DNA of 64,000 bases from an uncultured Gammaproteobacteria bacterium (GCA_903928015.1 CAIYPF010000048.1:31105-95104), one strand, 5' to 3'. Positions 8,172 to 17,682 are shown, numbered from the stretch's first letter. The notes: generated by a model from the letters alone, not told the origin. A program made the numbers and translations.

Positions 8172-9413
8172 TCAGTGGCCGCGTATCGCGGAGAGTGTGG
8201 GGCCGATACGTTCGGCCAGCGGCGCGAGTGCGGCCACATCGAAGCCGTAGGCCTTGGCAGCATTCAGTCCGAGTATGTCGCGGATCTCCTGCTCGGGGTA
8301 CAGCGCGAAGGTCTCGTTGAGTGCTTTCATCGTGTTGGGCCAGGTGCCCTCGAGGTGCGGGTAGTCCGAGCCCCACATCAGGCGGTCAACGCCGATCTGG
8401 TGACGGAAGCGGCCTTCGTGTTCCGGCATGAACGAGGCGCCCAGCCAGCAGTTGCGCGCGAAATAGCCCGAGGGCGTCATGTTGAGCCCGCGGTTGAAGT
8501 GCTTGAACATCGGGCTCGCGGCCTTGAATTCCAGCACGCGCAGTTTCTCGACGACCCAGCCCACGCCCGTCTCGGTCAGCATGTACTTGATGTTCGGGTA
8601 ACGCTCGAATACGCCCGCCCAGAGCATCGCGGTGAAGGGGCGCTGCGCCCACATGTCGACCTCGGAGATGAACATCGCCGTGGCCGAGGGCAGGTCGCCG
8701 TAGTCCGGGGACCAGCCCGAGTGCGATTGCACCGGCATGTCGAGCTCCTCGCACACGGCCCAGATCGGCTCGTAGCGCGGGTGGTGGTAGAAGGGGTGCC
8801 GGCCGGTGGAGGAGGGCAGCAGCACGCCGCCCCAGAGGCCCATCGCGCGTGCGGAGCGAATTTCCCTGACGCTTGCCTCGATGTCCTCGACGTCGATCAG
8901 CGCCACGCCTGCTTGCCGCGCCGGGTTCGCGCTGCAGAAATCCGCGAGCCAGCGGTTGTAGGCCTGGCAGCCCGCGAAGCTCTGCTCGGGCGTCACCGGG
9001 TAACGGTACTGCATCAGTCCCGCGCCGAAAGGCGCCATCTGCGGGAAGATCACTTCACCCGCGATGCCGTCGGCATCGAGCTCCTGCATGCGCACGGTGG
9101 CGTCGAACTCGCCACGCCGCGGCGCGAAGGGGCTGCTCGCATCGCCCAGCATCCCGAGGATGTCGGCATCGTTCAATTTGAGCGTGGGGTCGGAGAATGC
9201 CTGCATGCGCGCACCGCCTTCGCCGGCCTGCTCGCTGTAGGTTTTCACGGCCTCCTGGTCGAAGAAGGTGCCCGCTCGGCTGTACATCTCCCTCGCATAT
9301 GCGAGCCACCAGGCATTGGCCGCGTCGTGGAAGGCACGCGGCATGTACTCGTTGTAGGTGGCGGGCAGGGCGCCCGCGTGGCAGTCGGAGCTGATGACGA
9401 GTACGCGCTGCAT
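8172..9413 (-). CDS. Amidohydrolase 2 family metal-dependent hydrolase (paralog B)
   Basis: A 413-aa amidohydrolase related to the gene at 5941-7173. It has the N-terminal VISSDCHAG, a QSHSG motif near 235, and WGSDYPHLEGTWP near 350, consistent with a mononuclear metal site. The start at 9413 was preferred over 9455 because it aligns with the paralog's start (M-x-R-x-LVISSD) and lies 1 nt after the stop of the upstream SDR gene (TGATATG). This fits translational coupling, since only a weak GGGA lies upstream. The protein likely hydrolyses or decarboxylates a cyclic or aromatic acid; the substrate is not evident. Confidence 0.85.
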   Translation of the reverse strand: MQRVLVISSDCHAGALPATYNEYMPRAFHDAANAWWLAYAREMYSRAGTFFDQEAVKTYSEQAGEGGARMQAFSDPTLKLNDADILGMLGDASSPFAPRRGEFDATVRMQELDADGIAGEVIFPQMAPFGAGLMQYRYPVTPEQSFAGCQAYNRWLADFCSANPARQAGVALIDVEDIEASVREIRSARAMGLWGGVLLPSSTGRHPFYHHPRYEPIWAVCEELDMPVQSHSGWSPDYGDLPSATAMFISEVDMWAQRPFTAMLWAGVFERYPNIKYMLTETGVGWVVEKLRVLEFKAASPMFKHFNRGLNMTPSGYFARNCWLGASFMPEHEGRFRHQIGVDRLMWGSDYPHLEGTWPNTMKALNETFALYPEQEIRDILGLNAAKAYGFDVAALAPLAERIGPTLSAIRGH

Positions 9414-9414
9414 A

Positions 9415-10290
9415 TCAGTCGAGTCCCATGTGGCGAAGTTCGATCGGGCATTCACCGCGGGCGAGCTTCTGCGCGCGCTCGACCAGCGTGGCTTCCATGG
9501 TTTCGCGGCCGATCATGATCACGAAGTCCCCGCGGCGGATGCCGGCGATGGCGAACTGCGCGAGTTCGTCCAGATCCTGCACGGGCAGCTGCCACCCCGC
9601 CTTGCGGGCGCCTTCCATGAAGTCATCGAAAGTGGTCTCGCGGGCGGCATCGACCTGGGTCGAGCGGGCAAGTTCTGCGGGACGGTTGCGCTTGGTGGTC
9701 CATATGCCGGTGTTCAGCATGCCGCCCGAGGGGTAGAAGATCGCGGCGCGGAGCTTGGTGCCGCGGCCTTCCAACTGGGCGCCGAGGCATTCGGTCATGG
9801 TCGAAACGGCCGCCTTGCTCGAGGCATAGACCACCTGCTGCGCGAGCGGCGAGATGCCGCCGTCGCCCGAGGAGGTGTTCATCACGAAGCCTTCTTCGCC
9901 CGAGGCGATCATGCGCGGCACGAAGGCCTGAACCCCGTGCGCCACACCGAGCACGTTCACGCCGTGGACCCACTGGAAGTCCGAGGACTCGGTTTCCCAG
10001 AGGTCGAGGTTGGGCGCCGAGACGCCCGCGTTGTTGCACAGGATGTGGCAGACGCCATGGGTGGCGAAGACGTGGTCGGCGAGTGCTTTCACCGAGGCGT
10101 ACTTCGATACGTCGCAGACCACGCCGCTCGCGCCTGCGCCCAGTTCCGTCGTGGCACGCTCCAGCGCTCCGGCTTCCACGTCGGCGATAACGACCTTCAT
10201 GCCTTCGCCGAGGAATGCCTTGGCGAGCGCCTTGCCGATGCCGCTCGCGCCGCCGGTGACTACCGCTACCTTGCCGTTGAGATCCTGCAT
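9415..10290 (-). CDS. Short-chain dehydrogenase/reductase (SDR)
   Basis: A 291-aa classical SDR. It shows the cofactor motif TGGASGIGKA (about residues 11-20), CNNAGVSAP near 90, the catalytic Ser in NTSSGDGG near 140 and the Tyr-x3-Lys pair in YASSKAA near 160. The start ATG at 10290 is preceded by GGAG with a spacing of 7 nt. It is the first gene of the minus-strand operon that continues with the two amidohydrolases and the aldo/keto reductase. The substrate is unknown, probably a secondary alcohol or ketone of the same pathway. Confidence 0.88.
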   Translation of the reverse strand: MQDLNGKVAVVTGGASGIGKALAKAFLGEGMKVVIADVEAGALERATTELGAGASGVVCDVSKYASVKALADHVFATHGVCHILCNNAGVSAPNLDLWETESSDFQWVHGVNVLGVAHGVQAFVPRMIASGEEGFVMNTSSGDGGISPLAQQVVYASSKAAVSTMTECLGAQLEGRGTKLRAAIFYPSGGMLNTGIWTTKRNRPAELARSTQVDAARETTFDDFMEGARKAGWQLPVQDLDELAQFAIAGIRRGDFVIMIGRETMEATLVERAQKLARGECPIELRHMGLD

Positions 10291-10497
10291 CGACGTGCTC
10301 CGATTGGGGTTATACGAGGCCGACACGGTAGTCCCCGGCGGCAAGGCAGCGCAATTTACAGAACGCTAACAATCTCCACCCCGGTTGAGAGGCACGAGCC
10401 CGACGCAGTTTCAGGCAGGCCGGGAGAGGGTCGGGGGCATGGCTTGTGGCCCCCTGCCTGCCTCGCTAAGGTGCGGCTTTCATCATTCCGGCGTCCG

Positions 10498-11676
10498 ATG
10501 TCAGCCACCGATCACGCTCCCTACGCGCCGCCGGCCGGCGGACGCGACCTTCGCCTCGATTTCATGCGCGGCTTCGTGATGCTCTTCGTCATCTGCGTCC
10601 ACCTCGAGTACCTCTCCTTCATCAACGCCTTCATGTGGGAACGTGTGGGCTTCTTCTCGAGCGCCGAGGGCTTCGTCGGGCTCTCCGGCGTGGTGCTGGG
10701 TATGGTCTACGGGCAGAAGGTCGGGCGGGAGGGTTTTGCCGCCTGCGCCACCCGCATCTGGCGTCGTGCCTGGCAGCTCTACCGCGTGAACGTCGTCGTG
10801 ATCGCCAGCATCCTGCTGCTGCGCGCCTTGCCTTGGCCCGACACTGCGGTACTTACCCATTGGCAGCCCGCCACGGGCGGTCAGGGCTACGATCTGTTCC
10901 CGCCCGAGGGAACGGTGTGGTGGCAACTTATATGGCAGGCACTGCTGTTGCAGATCGGCCCGCACCAGTTCCAGGTGATGGGGCTATACGTGCTCGTGAT
11001 TGCCGGCGCGCCCGCAGTACTCCTCGCCCTGCACCGCGGGCACTGGCGGGCTGCCCTGGCGGCGAGCGTGGCGATTTACCTGCTGAACCTCTGGCTGGGT
11101 CTCAGGCTCGGCCCGCTCAAATCCGAGTACGCCTTCCCCGCGCTCTCCTGGCAGCTTCTCTTCTACGGCGGCATGGTCGCGGGCTTCCATCATCGCGCGG
11201 TGTTTGCGTACCTCGCCGGGCCGGCGGGCCGACGGGCGGTGCTGTTGGCCGCGGCAGTCAGCCTTCTCTTCGCGCTGGCGGCGCTTGGCAACCCGGGCAC
11301 GGCCTTCTGGCCCTGGCCGCTGCCGTACCGCTACGACCCGGCTCTGTTCCAACAGGTCTACGACACCTGGCTCGCCAAGGAACGCCTGGCGCCCCTGCGG
11401 CTTCTGAACAACCTCTGTTTCTACGCCTGCTTCTTTGCGCTGCTCAGCCGCCAGTGGGATCTGTGCAACCGCCTGCTCGGCTGGTTGCTGGTGCCGATCG
11501 GGCAGGCTTCTCTCTATGTTTTCATCTGGCACGTTTACGTGGTGCTGCTCGTGGCCAACACGCCGCTTGGCGCGCTGCACAGTCTCTGGATGAACACGCT
11601 GGTCCACGCTGGCGCGGTGCTGCTGCTCTGGTGGATGGTAAAGAGGCGTTTCCTTTTTGCCGTGGTGCCGCGCTGA
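10498..11676 (+). CDS. OpgC-like membrane acyltransferase
   Basis: A 392-aa polytopic inner-membrane protein with about ten hydrophobic segments. The opening RLDFMRGFVMLFVICVH (about residues 19-35) matches the OpgC_C family, which succinylates osmoregulated periplasmic glucans in other proteobacteria. A conserved His near 35 (CVHLEY) and QASLYVFIWHVY near the C-terminus support the acyltransferase-3/OpgC fold. ATG 10498 was chosen by homology to the family start. No opgG or opgH gene is in the window, so its acceptor is uncertain. It is a single gene divergent from the SDR operon. Confidence 0.8.
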   Translation: MSATDHAPYAPPAGGRDLRLDFMRGFVMLFVICVHLEYLSFINAFMWERVGFFSSAEGFVGLSGVVLGMVYGQKVGREGFAACATRIWRRAWQLYRVNVVVIASILLLRALPWPDTAVLTHWQPATGGQGYDLFPPEGTVWWQLIWQALLLQIGPHQFQVMGLYVLVIAGAPAVLLALHRGHWRAALAASVAIYLLNLWLGLRLGPLKSEYAFPALSWQLLFYGGMVAGFHHRAVFAYLAGPAGRRAVLLAAAVSLLFALAALGNPGTAFWPWPLPYRYDPALFQQVYDTWLAKERLAPLRLLNNLCFYACFFALLSRQWDLCNRLLGWLLVPIGQASLYVFIWHVYVVLLVANTPLGALHSLWMNTLVHAGAVLLLWWMVKRRFLFAVVPR

Positions 11677-11717
11677 ATGCGGCGTGCCCGGATCCCGGCC
11701 GCGATGGTCAGGAACCA

Positions 11718-11748
11718 TTGACAATGCCCCACCCGGATGGACTAGAGT
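11718..11748 (+). promoter_or_regulatory. Possible promoter for the TonB-dependent receptor
   Basis: A perfect -35 hexamer TTGACA is at 11718-11723. The best -10 candidate is TAGAGT at 11743-11748, with a 19-nt spacer, which is longer than ideal. It lies about 90 nt upstream of the receptor start. Seen by eye only; spacing is the weak point. Confidence 0.3.
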
Positions 11749-11837
11749 CCGGCTGCCTCGGCAGGCAACGGTTGCCTGACCGGGGTGTGTGAGAAAAACC
11801 GTAGATAACCTTTCAAGCGGCCAGGAGTTTCAGAGCT

Positions 11838-14135
11838 ATGCGACAAACAACCCCACGTCTCAACCGCCTTGCGCTAGCGATCGCTATCGCAGCCGGCGGA
11901 ACTGCCATTCCGGCAGCATTCGCGCAGGACAGCGCAGGTGGCCTCGAGGAGATCCTCGTCACCGCACGGAAGCGCGAGGAGAACATCCAGGACGTTGCCA
12001 TCGCCGTCACCGCACTCAGCCAGACGGAAATCGACCGCACCTTCGCGCGTGACCTGAAAGACCTCGCCAGCATGGCGCCCAACCTGGTCATCGACGACAC
12101 CTCGCAGGGCCCTGGCGGCGTTGCAGCCATCTACATCCGTGGCGTCGGTGTTGCCGACGTTGAAAAGAGCTTCGACCCCGCCGTAGGCGTGGTGATCGAC
12201 CAGGTGTTCATCGGCGCCAACACCGGCGCCATCCTGAAGAGCCTCGACATCGGTCGCATCGAAGTGCTGCGCGGCCCGCAGGGCACGCAGTTCGGCCGTA
12301 ACACCATCGGCGGCGTCATCAACGTCGAGCGCACCAAGCCCACGGGCGAGTTCGGCGGCAAGATCCGCGCCGGCTACGGCGACTACGACACCTACAACGT
12401 AGAAGGCCTGGTCAACTTCCCCGTCACCGACACCCTGGCTGCCAAGCTCACCGCCTCCAAGCGCGAGCAGCAGGAAGGCTATTACGACAACATCACCACA
12501 GGTGATGACGACGGCCGCGAAGATTACGAACAGTTCGGTGTGAACCTGCTCTGGTCGCCCAACGACGCCCTCGAGTTCGAATACACCTACAACTACGAGA
12601 ACACCGACCAGGACACCCCGCCGCTCCTGAACACCGGACAGCAGCGCCACCTGTTCTGCTCGGCCTTCGGCTACTGCTCGCCGTCGCTTGATTCGACCAT
12701 CACGGGCGACCGTTACAAGGTGGCCCGCAAGGCCATCCGTCCGCCGAAGTTCTCGGATCCGACGATCAATGCGACTGGCGTTGACCAGCTGCAGGACACC
12801 ACCTTCGACGCGAACTTCAACACCGACACGCACATCGTCGAGATGCGCTGGGACATGTCCGAGGACTACCGTTTCGACGCGATCTACGGTCACTGGAACT
12901 CCTCTGAAGTCGTGTTCACCGACTGGGACGGCACGCCGGACCTGCTCTACCACACCGACCGTCCCGGCAACTGGGATCAGGACAGCGTGGAACTGCGTAT
13001 CACCAACTCCGGCGATGACGCGTTCAGCTGGACGGCGGGCGTGTTCTTCTGGCAGTCGAGCTTCGACATCAAGCTGCGCAGCTACATCGGCTTCGCGGTG
13101 CCGGACGTCATCCTCGACATCCCGCAGTACGGCTTCCAGGACACCGACTCACGCGCAGCCTTCTTCGAGGGCGACTACGCCGTCACCGACAAGCTGACCA
13201 TCACGGTCGGCGGTCGTTACTCGAAGGACGAGAAGACCTCCGCCGCTCGCGGTGTGGTCGACACCAGCAATCCGGTCGGCGGCTTCGCCCCCGGCCTGAA
13301 TGGTGACCCCTCGGACAACTGGAGCGAGTTCACCCCGAAGGTGGGCGTCAAGTACCAGCTGACCGACGACTCCATGGCCTACCTGACCTGGTCGAACGGT
13401 TACCGCGCTGGTGGCTTCAACACCCGCGTGTCCTCCTACAGCGAGGCGGTAACGCCTTACGATCAGGAAACCGTCGAGAGCTACGAGCTGGGCTACAAGA
13501 GCTCCTGGGCTGACAACACGCTGCGCTTCAACGCCGACGTCTTCCTGATGAAGTACGACGACAAGCAGGAAGAGCTCCACCTTCCCGACACCCTGAGCGG
13601 TACGGGCCAGAAGACGGTAGTGGCCAACGCCTCCACCACCGAGATGAAAGGTGTGGAACTCGAGATCCAGGCCGACCCGATGGAAGGTCTGTACCTGCGC
13701 GCCAACGCCGCCTGGCTGGATGCGTCCTACGACGAGTTCATCTTCGACGACGACGGCAATCCTGCCACTCCGCTGGTCGACTACAGCAACCTCGACTTCC
13801 GTCGTGCGCCCGAGTGGACGGCCAACCTCGATGCCACCTACGAGTGGGACGTGGGCGGCAACACCATGTGGGCCCGTGTTGCCTGGCACTACCTGGGCGA
13901 GCACGAGACCAACTTCGACAACTCCCCCGAGTTGCATAACGACGCGCAGAACCTGATCGACGCCTCCATCAACTACGATTACGGCAAGACCCGGTTCAGC
14001 CTGTTCGGTCGCAACCTGACGGACGAAGACGGCTACATGATCGGCTACGACGTGGCCAGCATCTGGTCCTACGCTGCAGCCCGTCCGCCGCGTACCTGGG
14101 GCATCGAAGTCACCCACGAGTTCGGTGGCGAGTAA
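11838..14135 (+). CDS. TonB-dependent outer-membrane receptor
   Basis: A 765-aa outer-membrane transporter. It has a signal peptide (about residues 1-30, ending AFAQD), followed at once by a TonB box-like and plug start, EEILVTARKREENIQDV. The plug domain includes the conserved LRGPQGTQFGRNTIGGVINV-type stretch (about 140-160). The rest is a 22-strand barrel with aromatic/glycine-rich strands and a C-terminal R-x-WG-x-EV strand ending in HEFGGE. This class imports siderophores, vitamins or hydrophobic carbon sources. The neighbourhood is catabolic and lacks siderophore genes, so a carbon substrate (steroid, terpene or aromatic) is plausible. A strong terminator follows. Confidence 0.92.
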   Translation: MRQTTPRLNRLALAIAIAAGGTAIPAAFAQDSAGGLEEILVTARKREENIQDVAIAVTALSQTEIDRTFARDLKDLASMAPNLVIDDTSQGPGGVAAIYIRGVGVADVEKSFDPAVGVVIDQVFIGANTGAILKSLDIGRIEVLRGPQGTQFGRNTIGGVINVERTKPTGEFGGKIRAGYGDYDTYNVEGLVNFPVTDTLAAKLTASKREQQEGYYDNITTGDDDGREDYEQFGVNLLWSPNDALEFEYTYNYENTDQDTPPLLNTGQQRHLFCSAFGYCSPSLDSTITGDRYKVARKAIRPPKFSDPTINATGVDQLQDTTFDANFNTDTHIVEMRWDMSEDYRFDAIYGHWNSSEVVFTDWDGTPDLLYHTDRPGNWDQDSVELRITNSGDDAFSWTAGVFFWQSSFDIKLRSYIGFAVPDVILDIPQYGFQDTDSRAAFFEGDYAVTDKLTITVGGRYSKDEKTSAARGVVDTSNPVGGFAPGLNGDPSDNWSEFTPKVGVKYQLTDDSMAYLTWSNGYRAGGFNTRVSSYSEAVTPYDQETVESYELGYKSSWADNTLRFNADVFLMKYDDKQEELHLPDTLSGTGQKTVVANASTTEMKGVELEIQADPMEGLYLRANAAWLDASYDEFIFDDDGNPATPLVDYSNLDFRRAPEWTANLDATYEWDVGGNTMWARVAWHYLGEHETNFDNSPELHNDAQNLIDASINYDYGKTRFSLFGRNLTDEDGYMIGYDVASIWSYAAARPPRTWGIEVTHEFGGE

Positions 14136-14174
14136 CGCTCAGGCCTTGCGCCGGTAACGGCAACAGGCAGTTCC

Positions 14175-14208
14175 AAGGCCTTCCACGCCCCGCGTGGAAG
14201 GCCTTTTT
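14175..14208 (+). terminator. Rho-independent terminator after the TonB receptor
   Basis: A perfect 13-bp stem (AAGGCCTTCCACG, 14175-14187, with its complement 14193-14205) encloses a 5-nt loop and runs into five T residues at 14204-14208. It ends the receptor transcript and isolates the downstream SnoaL-like gene. Confidence 0.9.
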
Positions 14209-14245
14209 CATTTACGGCCCCGTGTGGGCATTGGAGAGAATAGCC

Positions 14246-14830
14246 ATGAGCACAGACGCACAACTCCAGCAATTGCTGGACACCCAGGCCATCCAGAACG
14301 CCATCGCCACGTACGCCCGGGCCCTCGACAGGCTCGACGAAAAGATGCTGCGCAGCGTTTTCCATCCGGGCTCGAAGCATGCCCACTTCTTCGAGGGACC
14401 CTCGTCAGACCCCTCGCTGCCCAGCAAGCCGGGCGCTCCGCTAGACTTCGTGGCCTTCGCCTTCGACGTGCTGCGCTGCCATTCGCGCACGCATCACCAG
14501 CTTGGCCAGATGCTGATCGAGTTCGAGAGCGAGACGGTGGCGTTTGCCGAGACCTACTTCACGGCGCATCACCGTCAGCGCCAGATCGGCGACAAGCTGG
14601 CCGGGGCCACGGCCTGCGACACGGAGATGGATTACTTTGTGGGCGGCCGTTATGTAGACCGCTTCGAGAAGCGCAAGGGTGTATGGAAGATCACCCACCG
14701 CACGGGCATGACCGACTGGACCCGTCTGGAGGCGCCGTCCTCGGCCGGCTTCGGCTCCATTGCCGAACCCCAGATCGGCAAGCGCGGCAAGAAAGATATG
14801 GTCTACCGTGCGCGTCAGCTCTACCGCTGA
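14246..14830 (+). CDS. Nuclear transport factor 2/SnoaL-like protein
   Basis: A 194-aa alpha+beta cone-fold protein. It opens with an amphipathic helix (LLDTQAIQNAIATYARALDR) typical of SnoaL_4-type proteins related to ring-hydroxylating dioxygenase beta subunits, and has the characteristic C-terminal WKITHRTGMTDW strand. The ATG at 14246 was chosen because GGAGAG lies 9 nt upstream; an upstream GTG has none. Family members are hydratases, isomerases or dehydratases, or bind small polyketide- or steroid-like ligands. It lies between two terminators, so it is probably expressed alone. The specific function is unknown. Confidence 0.75.
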   Translation: MSTDAQLQQLLDTQAIQNAIATYARALDRLDEKMLRSVFHPGSKHAHFFEGPSSDPSLPSKPGAPLDFVAFAFDVLRCHSRTHHQLGQMLIEFESETVAFAETYFTAHHRQRQIGDKLAGATACDTEMDYFVGGRYVDRFEKRKGVWKITHRTGMTDWTRLEAPSSAGFGSIAEPQIGKRGKKDMVYRARQLYR

Positions 14831-14838
14831 GGCCTCTG

Positions 14839-14876
14839 CGCAGGGCGGATTCCGCGAGGAGCCGCCCTGCGTTCTT
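14839..14876. terminator. Bidirectional terminator-like hairpin between convergent genes
   Basis: A 10-bp perfect stem (14839-14848 with 14862-14871) and 13-nt loop lie in the 45-nt gap between convergent genes. It is followed by TTCTT on the plus strand, and the T tract is weak. Confidence 0.6.
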
Positions 14877-15880
14877 CATATTCCGTCTTCGCTTAGTGGT
14901 GCAAGCACCTGATTTGCATAGAGCCGAAGACAGTTCCAAGCCCGATCCAGAGGCACGCCACCGGCCATCGGGTGGAGGATCACGGAATACTCCGGTCCCC
15001 CGTTCCGTATCCGGTCACGGCACTCTCCCGGGGTGAGAATTTCGTAGCGACGCTCCTCGCGCAGCCGTTCCAGCGTCAGATCAGAGGAGGCGAAAGGCCG
15101 CTCCACGCCTTCGCGTGCCCAGCTTCCGTACTCGGCCGCCTCGGCCAGCAGGCAGGGGCCGATCTCCTGCCAGGCCCGGTCCGGATCCTCGTCGATGAAG
15201 ATCAGGCTGGTGCCTTCACGGGGCCAATCGACGCTTCCTGACTTGCCGAGCTTGGCGAGCTCTTCGTTGTAAGTCTTTATCAAATCAGGCATTTCAGCAG
15301 GCGGATAGAAGGGCAACCCGAAGCGTGCTGCGCGCTTGGCCGCCGCCTTGCTCATGCCGCCGTACCAGAGGGGCGGGTGGGGTTTGGTCTGCGGCACGGG
15401 ACCGATTCGCACCGTGCGCCCCCGGTACTCGAAAGGTTCGCCGCTCCAGGCCTTCAGCAGGGTGTCGAGGATGACGTCGGTATCGGCGCCCCGGCTGTCC
15501 CAGTCCTTGTCCATCGCGTGGTACTCGATCGGGCGGTAGCCCTGTCCCGCCACCACCAGTACCCGGCCGTTGCTGGCGAGGTCGAGGATGGCGATTTCCT
15601 CGGCGAGGCGCAGCGGGTCGTAGAGCGGGATCAGCAGGGCGCAGGCACGGATGCGGATGCGCTCGGTGCGCCCGGCGATCACGCCAGCCAGCACCAGCGG
15701 GGAGGAGAGCCAGCCCACCTCGGCGCAGTGGTGCTCCTCGACGTTCACGATGGAGAAGCCGTTGTGCTCGGCGAAGACGGCCATCTCGACGGCGCTGCGC
15801 AGGCGCTCGCCGTCGGTCTCTCCTGCGGGGGCACGGCCCGTCAGGTTGATGCGCAGGGTGGTGTGGATCTTTGTGGACAT
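14876..15880 (-). CDS. LLM-class flavin-dependent (luciferase-like) oxidoreductase
   Basis: A 334-aa member of the bacterial luciferase-like monooxygenase family, using reduced FMN or F420. It has the typical early EHNGFSIVNVEEHHCAEVG (about residues 37-55), the substrate-face strand after it, and VVAGQGYRPIEYHAM near 108-122. The second ATG (15880) is preferred because GGG lies 8 nt upstream; the ATG at 15886 is too close to it. Reactions in this family include oxidation of aldehydes, alkanesulfonates and ketones; the substrate cannot be assigned. It is divergent from the epimerase gene at 15977. Confidence 0.85.
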   Translation of the reverse strand: MSTKIHTTLRINLTGRAPAGETDGERLRSAVEMAVFAEHNGFSIVNVEEHHCAEVGWLSSPLVLAGVIAGRTERIRIRACALLIPLYDPLRLAEEIAILDLASNGRVLVVAGQGYRPIEYHAMDKDWDSRGADTDVILDTLLKAWSGEPFEYRGRTVRIGPVPQTKPHPPLWYGGMSKAAAKRAARFGLPFYPPAEMPDLIKTYNEELAKLGKSGSVDWPREGTSLIFIDEDPDRAWQEIGPCLLAEAAEYGSWAREGVERPFASSDLTLERLREERRYEILTPGECRDRIRNGGPEYSVILHPMAGGVPLDRAWNCLRLYANQVLAPLSEDGI

Positions 15881-15976
15881 GATCATGGCCCAGGTCGACT
15901 GTCTGAACGCATGTTGCCTGCTTCGCAGGCGCAGGTTAAGAGGCTTATGCTGCAGCCCCCTGGGAGGAGATCCGAC

Positions 15977-16900
15977 ATGACTGCACTTCGCGGCCACCGC
16001 ATCCTTGTGACCGGCCCTGCTGGCCAGATTGCTTTCCCCCTGGCGAGTGCGCTCGCCAGGGACAACGAGGTCTGGGGCATTGCCCGCTTCGGCGACGCCA
16101 CCACGCGCGAACGGGTGGAGCGCGCCGGCATCCATGCCCGTACCGTGGACCTCGCCGATCCGCGATGGGACGAATTGCCCGGGAGCTTCGACTACCTGCT
16201 GCATCTGGCGGCCGTGATTCCGCCCGGCTTGGACTTCGATGCCTCGATGCGGGTGAACGCAGAGGGAACCGGCAACCTGATGCGCCGCTTCCGCGATGCC
16301 AAGGCATGTCTGGTGATGTCGACCACCGGCGTGTACCTGCCGGCAGAGGATCCGACGCGCCCCATCCTCGAGACCGACCCGCTGGGCGGCAGCATTCAGC
16401 CGTATTCACCCACCTACTGCGTCTCGAAGATCGCGCAGGAAGCGGTCGCCAAGTTCGCGGCGCAGGCCTACGGGCTGCCGACCACCATTGCCCGCATGAA
16501 CGCAGCCTATGGCGACAACGGCGGTTTGCCCTCGCTGCTGCTGGACGCGATCCTTGCCGGGTATCCCGTACCCATGTTCCCGGGTCGCCCCTCGCTGCTG
16601 TCGCCCATACACGAGGACGACATCCTGGCCCACGTGCCGGGGCTGCTGAACGCTGCGGCAGTGCCAGCGACCATCACCAATTGGGGTGGCGACGAAACCG
16701 TGGACCTGCGGGACATGGTCAGGTATCTGGGTGAACTTGCGGGCCGCGAGGTCCCTATGCCCGAATCCCCCGAAGGCATCCAGCACTCCCTGATCGACCC
16801 GAGCCGCCGGATCGCGCTCGCCGGGCCCTGCCGCGTGCCGTGGAAGGAGGGCGTGCGGCGGATGGTGGCGGCGCGGCACCCGGAACTGCTGGCACGCTGA
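15977..16900 (+). CDS. NAD(P)-dependent epimerase/dehydratase (extended SDR)
   Basis: A 307-aa extended SDR. The cofactor motif TGPAGQIAFPL lies at about residues 12-22 and the catalytic Tyr-x3-Lys is in TYCVSK near 158. The substrate-binding half carries NAAYGD and SPIHEDDI-type stretches seen in nucleotide-sugar epimerases and 3-beta-hydroxysteroid dehydrogenase-like enzymes. The start ATG at 15977 has a very strong GGGAGGAG ribosome site. A methyltransferase gene follows 2 nt downstream, so the two are co-transcribed. The substrate (sugar nucleotide or hydroxy-lipid) cannot be fixed from sequence. Confidence 0.85.
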   Translation: MTALRGHRILVTGPAGQIAFPLASALARDNEVWGIARFGDATTRERVERAGIHARTVDLADPRWDELPGSFDYLLHLAAVIPPGLDFDASMRVNAEGTGNLMRRFRDAKACLVMSTTGVYLPAEDPTRPILETDPLGGSIQPYSPTYCVSKIAQEAVAKFAAQAYGLPTTIARMNAAYGDNGGLPSLLLDAILAGYPVPMFPGRPSLLSPIHEDDILAHVPGLLNAAAVPATITNWGGDETVDLRDMVRYLGELAGREVPMPESPEGIQHSLIDPSRRIALAGPCRVPWKEGVRRMVAARHPELLAR

Positions 16901-16902
16901 TC

Positions 16903-17682
16903 ATGGAACAGGCGCCCCCTGCGATCACGTGGACCGGACCTGCGACCTTCTCGGTCGAAGGGGTGAATTTCGTGGCCGTGGATATGCGCCCCAACCGACC
17001 GAAGCCATCCCTGGCCCCGGGCACGCTGGTGTTCCTCAAACCGGCGTGGATGGTGCGGCGATACGCTCGCCTGCTGCGCGGCCTGAAGCCCGGGAATATC
17101 TTCGAACTGGGTATATGGCAGGGCGGAAGCTGCGTGTTTTTCCAGCGCCTCGCGGCGGCACGCAAGCTGGTCACCATCGACATCAGCGAGAAGCGCGTCG
17201 CCGCCGTCGATGCCTACATCGAACGCTACGATCTGAAGGACTGCCTGAAGCCTTTCTACGGCGTGGATCAATCCGACGCTGCCCGGCTGCGGGAGATGGT
17301 GGCGCAGGAGTTCGCGGAAGAGGCGCTCGATCTGGTCGTGGACGATGCGTCCCATTTCCTCGACGAGACCCGGGCCTCGTTCAATGCCTTGTTTCCTTTC
17401 GTGCGTCCGGGCGGCGCCTACGTGATCGAGGACTGGAACTGGGCGCATGCGAGGATCGACAAGCTCCCCGACGATGCCCCCGGTCTGTATGCAGGGCGGG
17501 AACCCCTGACCAAACTCGTCTTCGAACTCGTGCTTGCCTGTGGCTCGAGCAAAGGGATCATCGAGAAGATCGACATCGACCGGAACTCCGCCACCGTATG
17601 GCGCGGCAAGGCCCCGATTGATCCGGGAGGTTTCGACGTCGCGCGGCTGTGCGCTGCGAGAGGACGCGCCTTGATCGCCTGA
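16903..17682 (+). CDS. Class I SAM-dependent methyltransferase (CmcI/Methyltransf_24-like)
   Basis: A 259-aa Rossmann-fold methyltransferase. Motif I appears as IFELGIWQGGSCVFF (about residues 66-80), motif II as LVTIDISEKRV (near 88), and the acidic DLVVDDASHFLDET stretch near 142 resembles the metal-binding region of cephalosporin-hydroxylase-like and rhamnosyl O-methyltransferases (CmcI family). The start ATG overlaps no gene but follows the epimerase stop by 2 nt. O-methylation of a sugar or secondary metabolite is possible; the acceptor is unknown. Confidence 0.75.
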   Translation: MEQAPPAITWTGPATFSVEGVNFVAVDMRPNRPKPSLAPGTLVFLKPAWMVRRYARLLRGLKPGNIFELGIWQGGSCVFFQRLAAARKLVTIDISEKRVAAVDAYIERYDLKDCLKPFYGVDQSDAARLREMVAQEFAEEALDLVVDDASHFLDETRASFNALFPFVRPGGAYVIEDWNWAHARIDKLPDDAPGLYAGREPLTKLVFELVLACGSSKGIIEKIDIDRNSATVWRGKAPIDPGGFDVARLCAARGRALIA

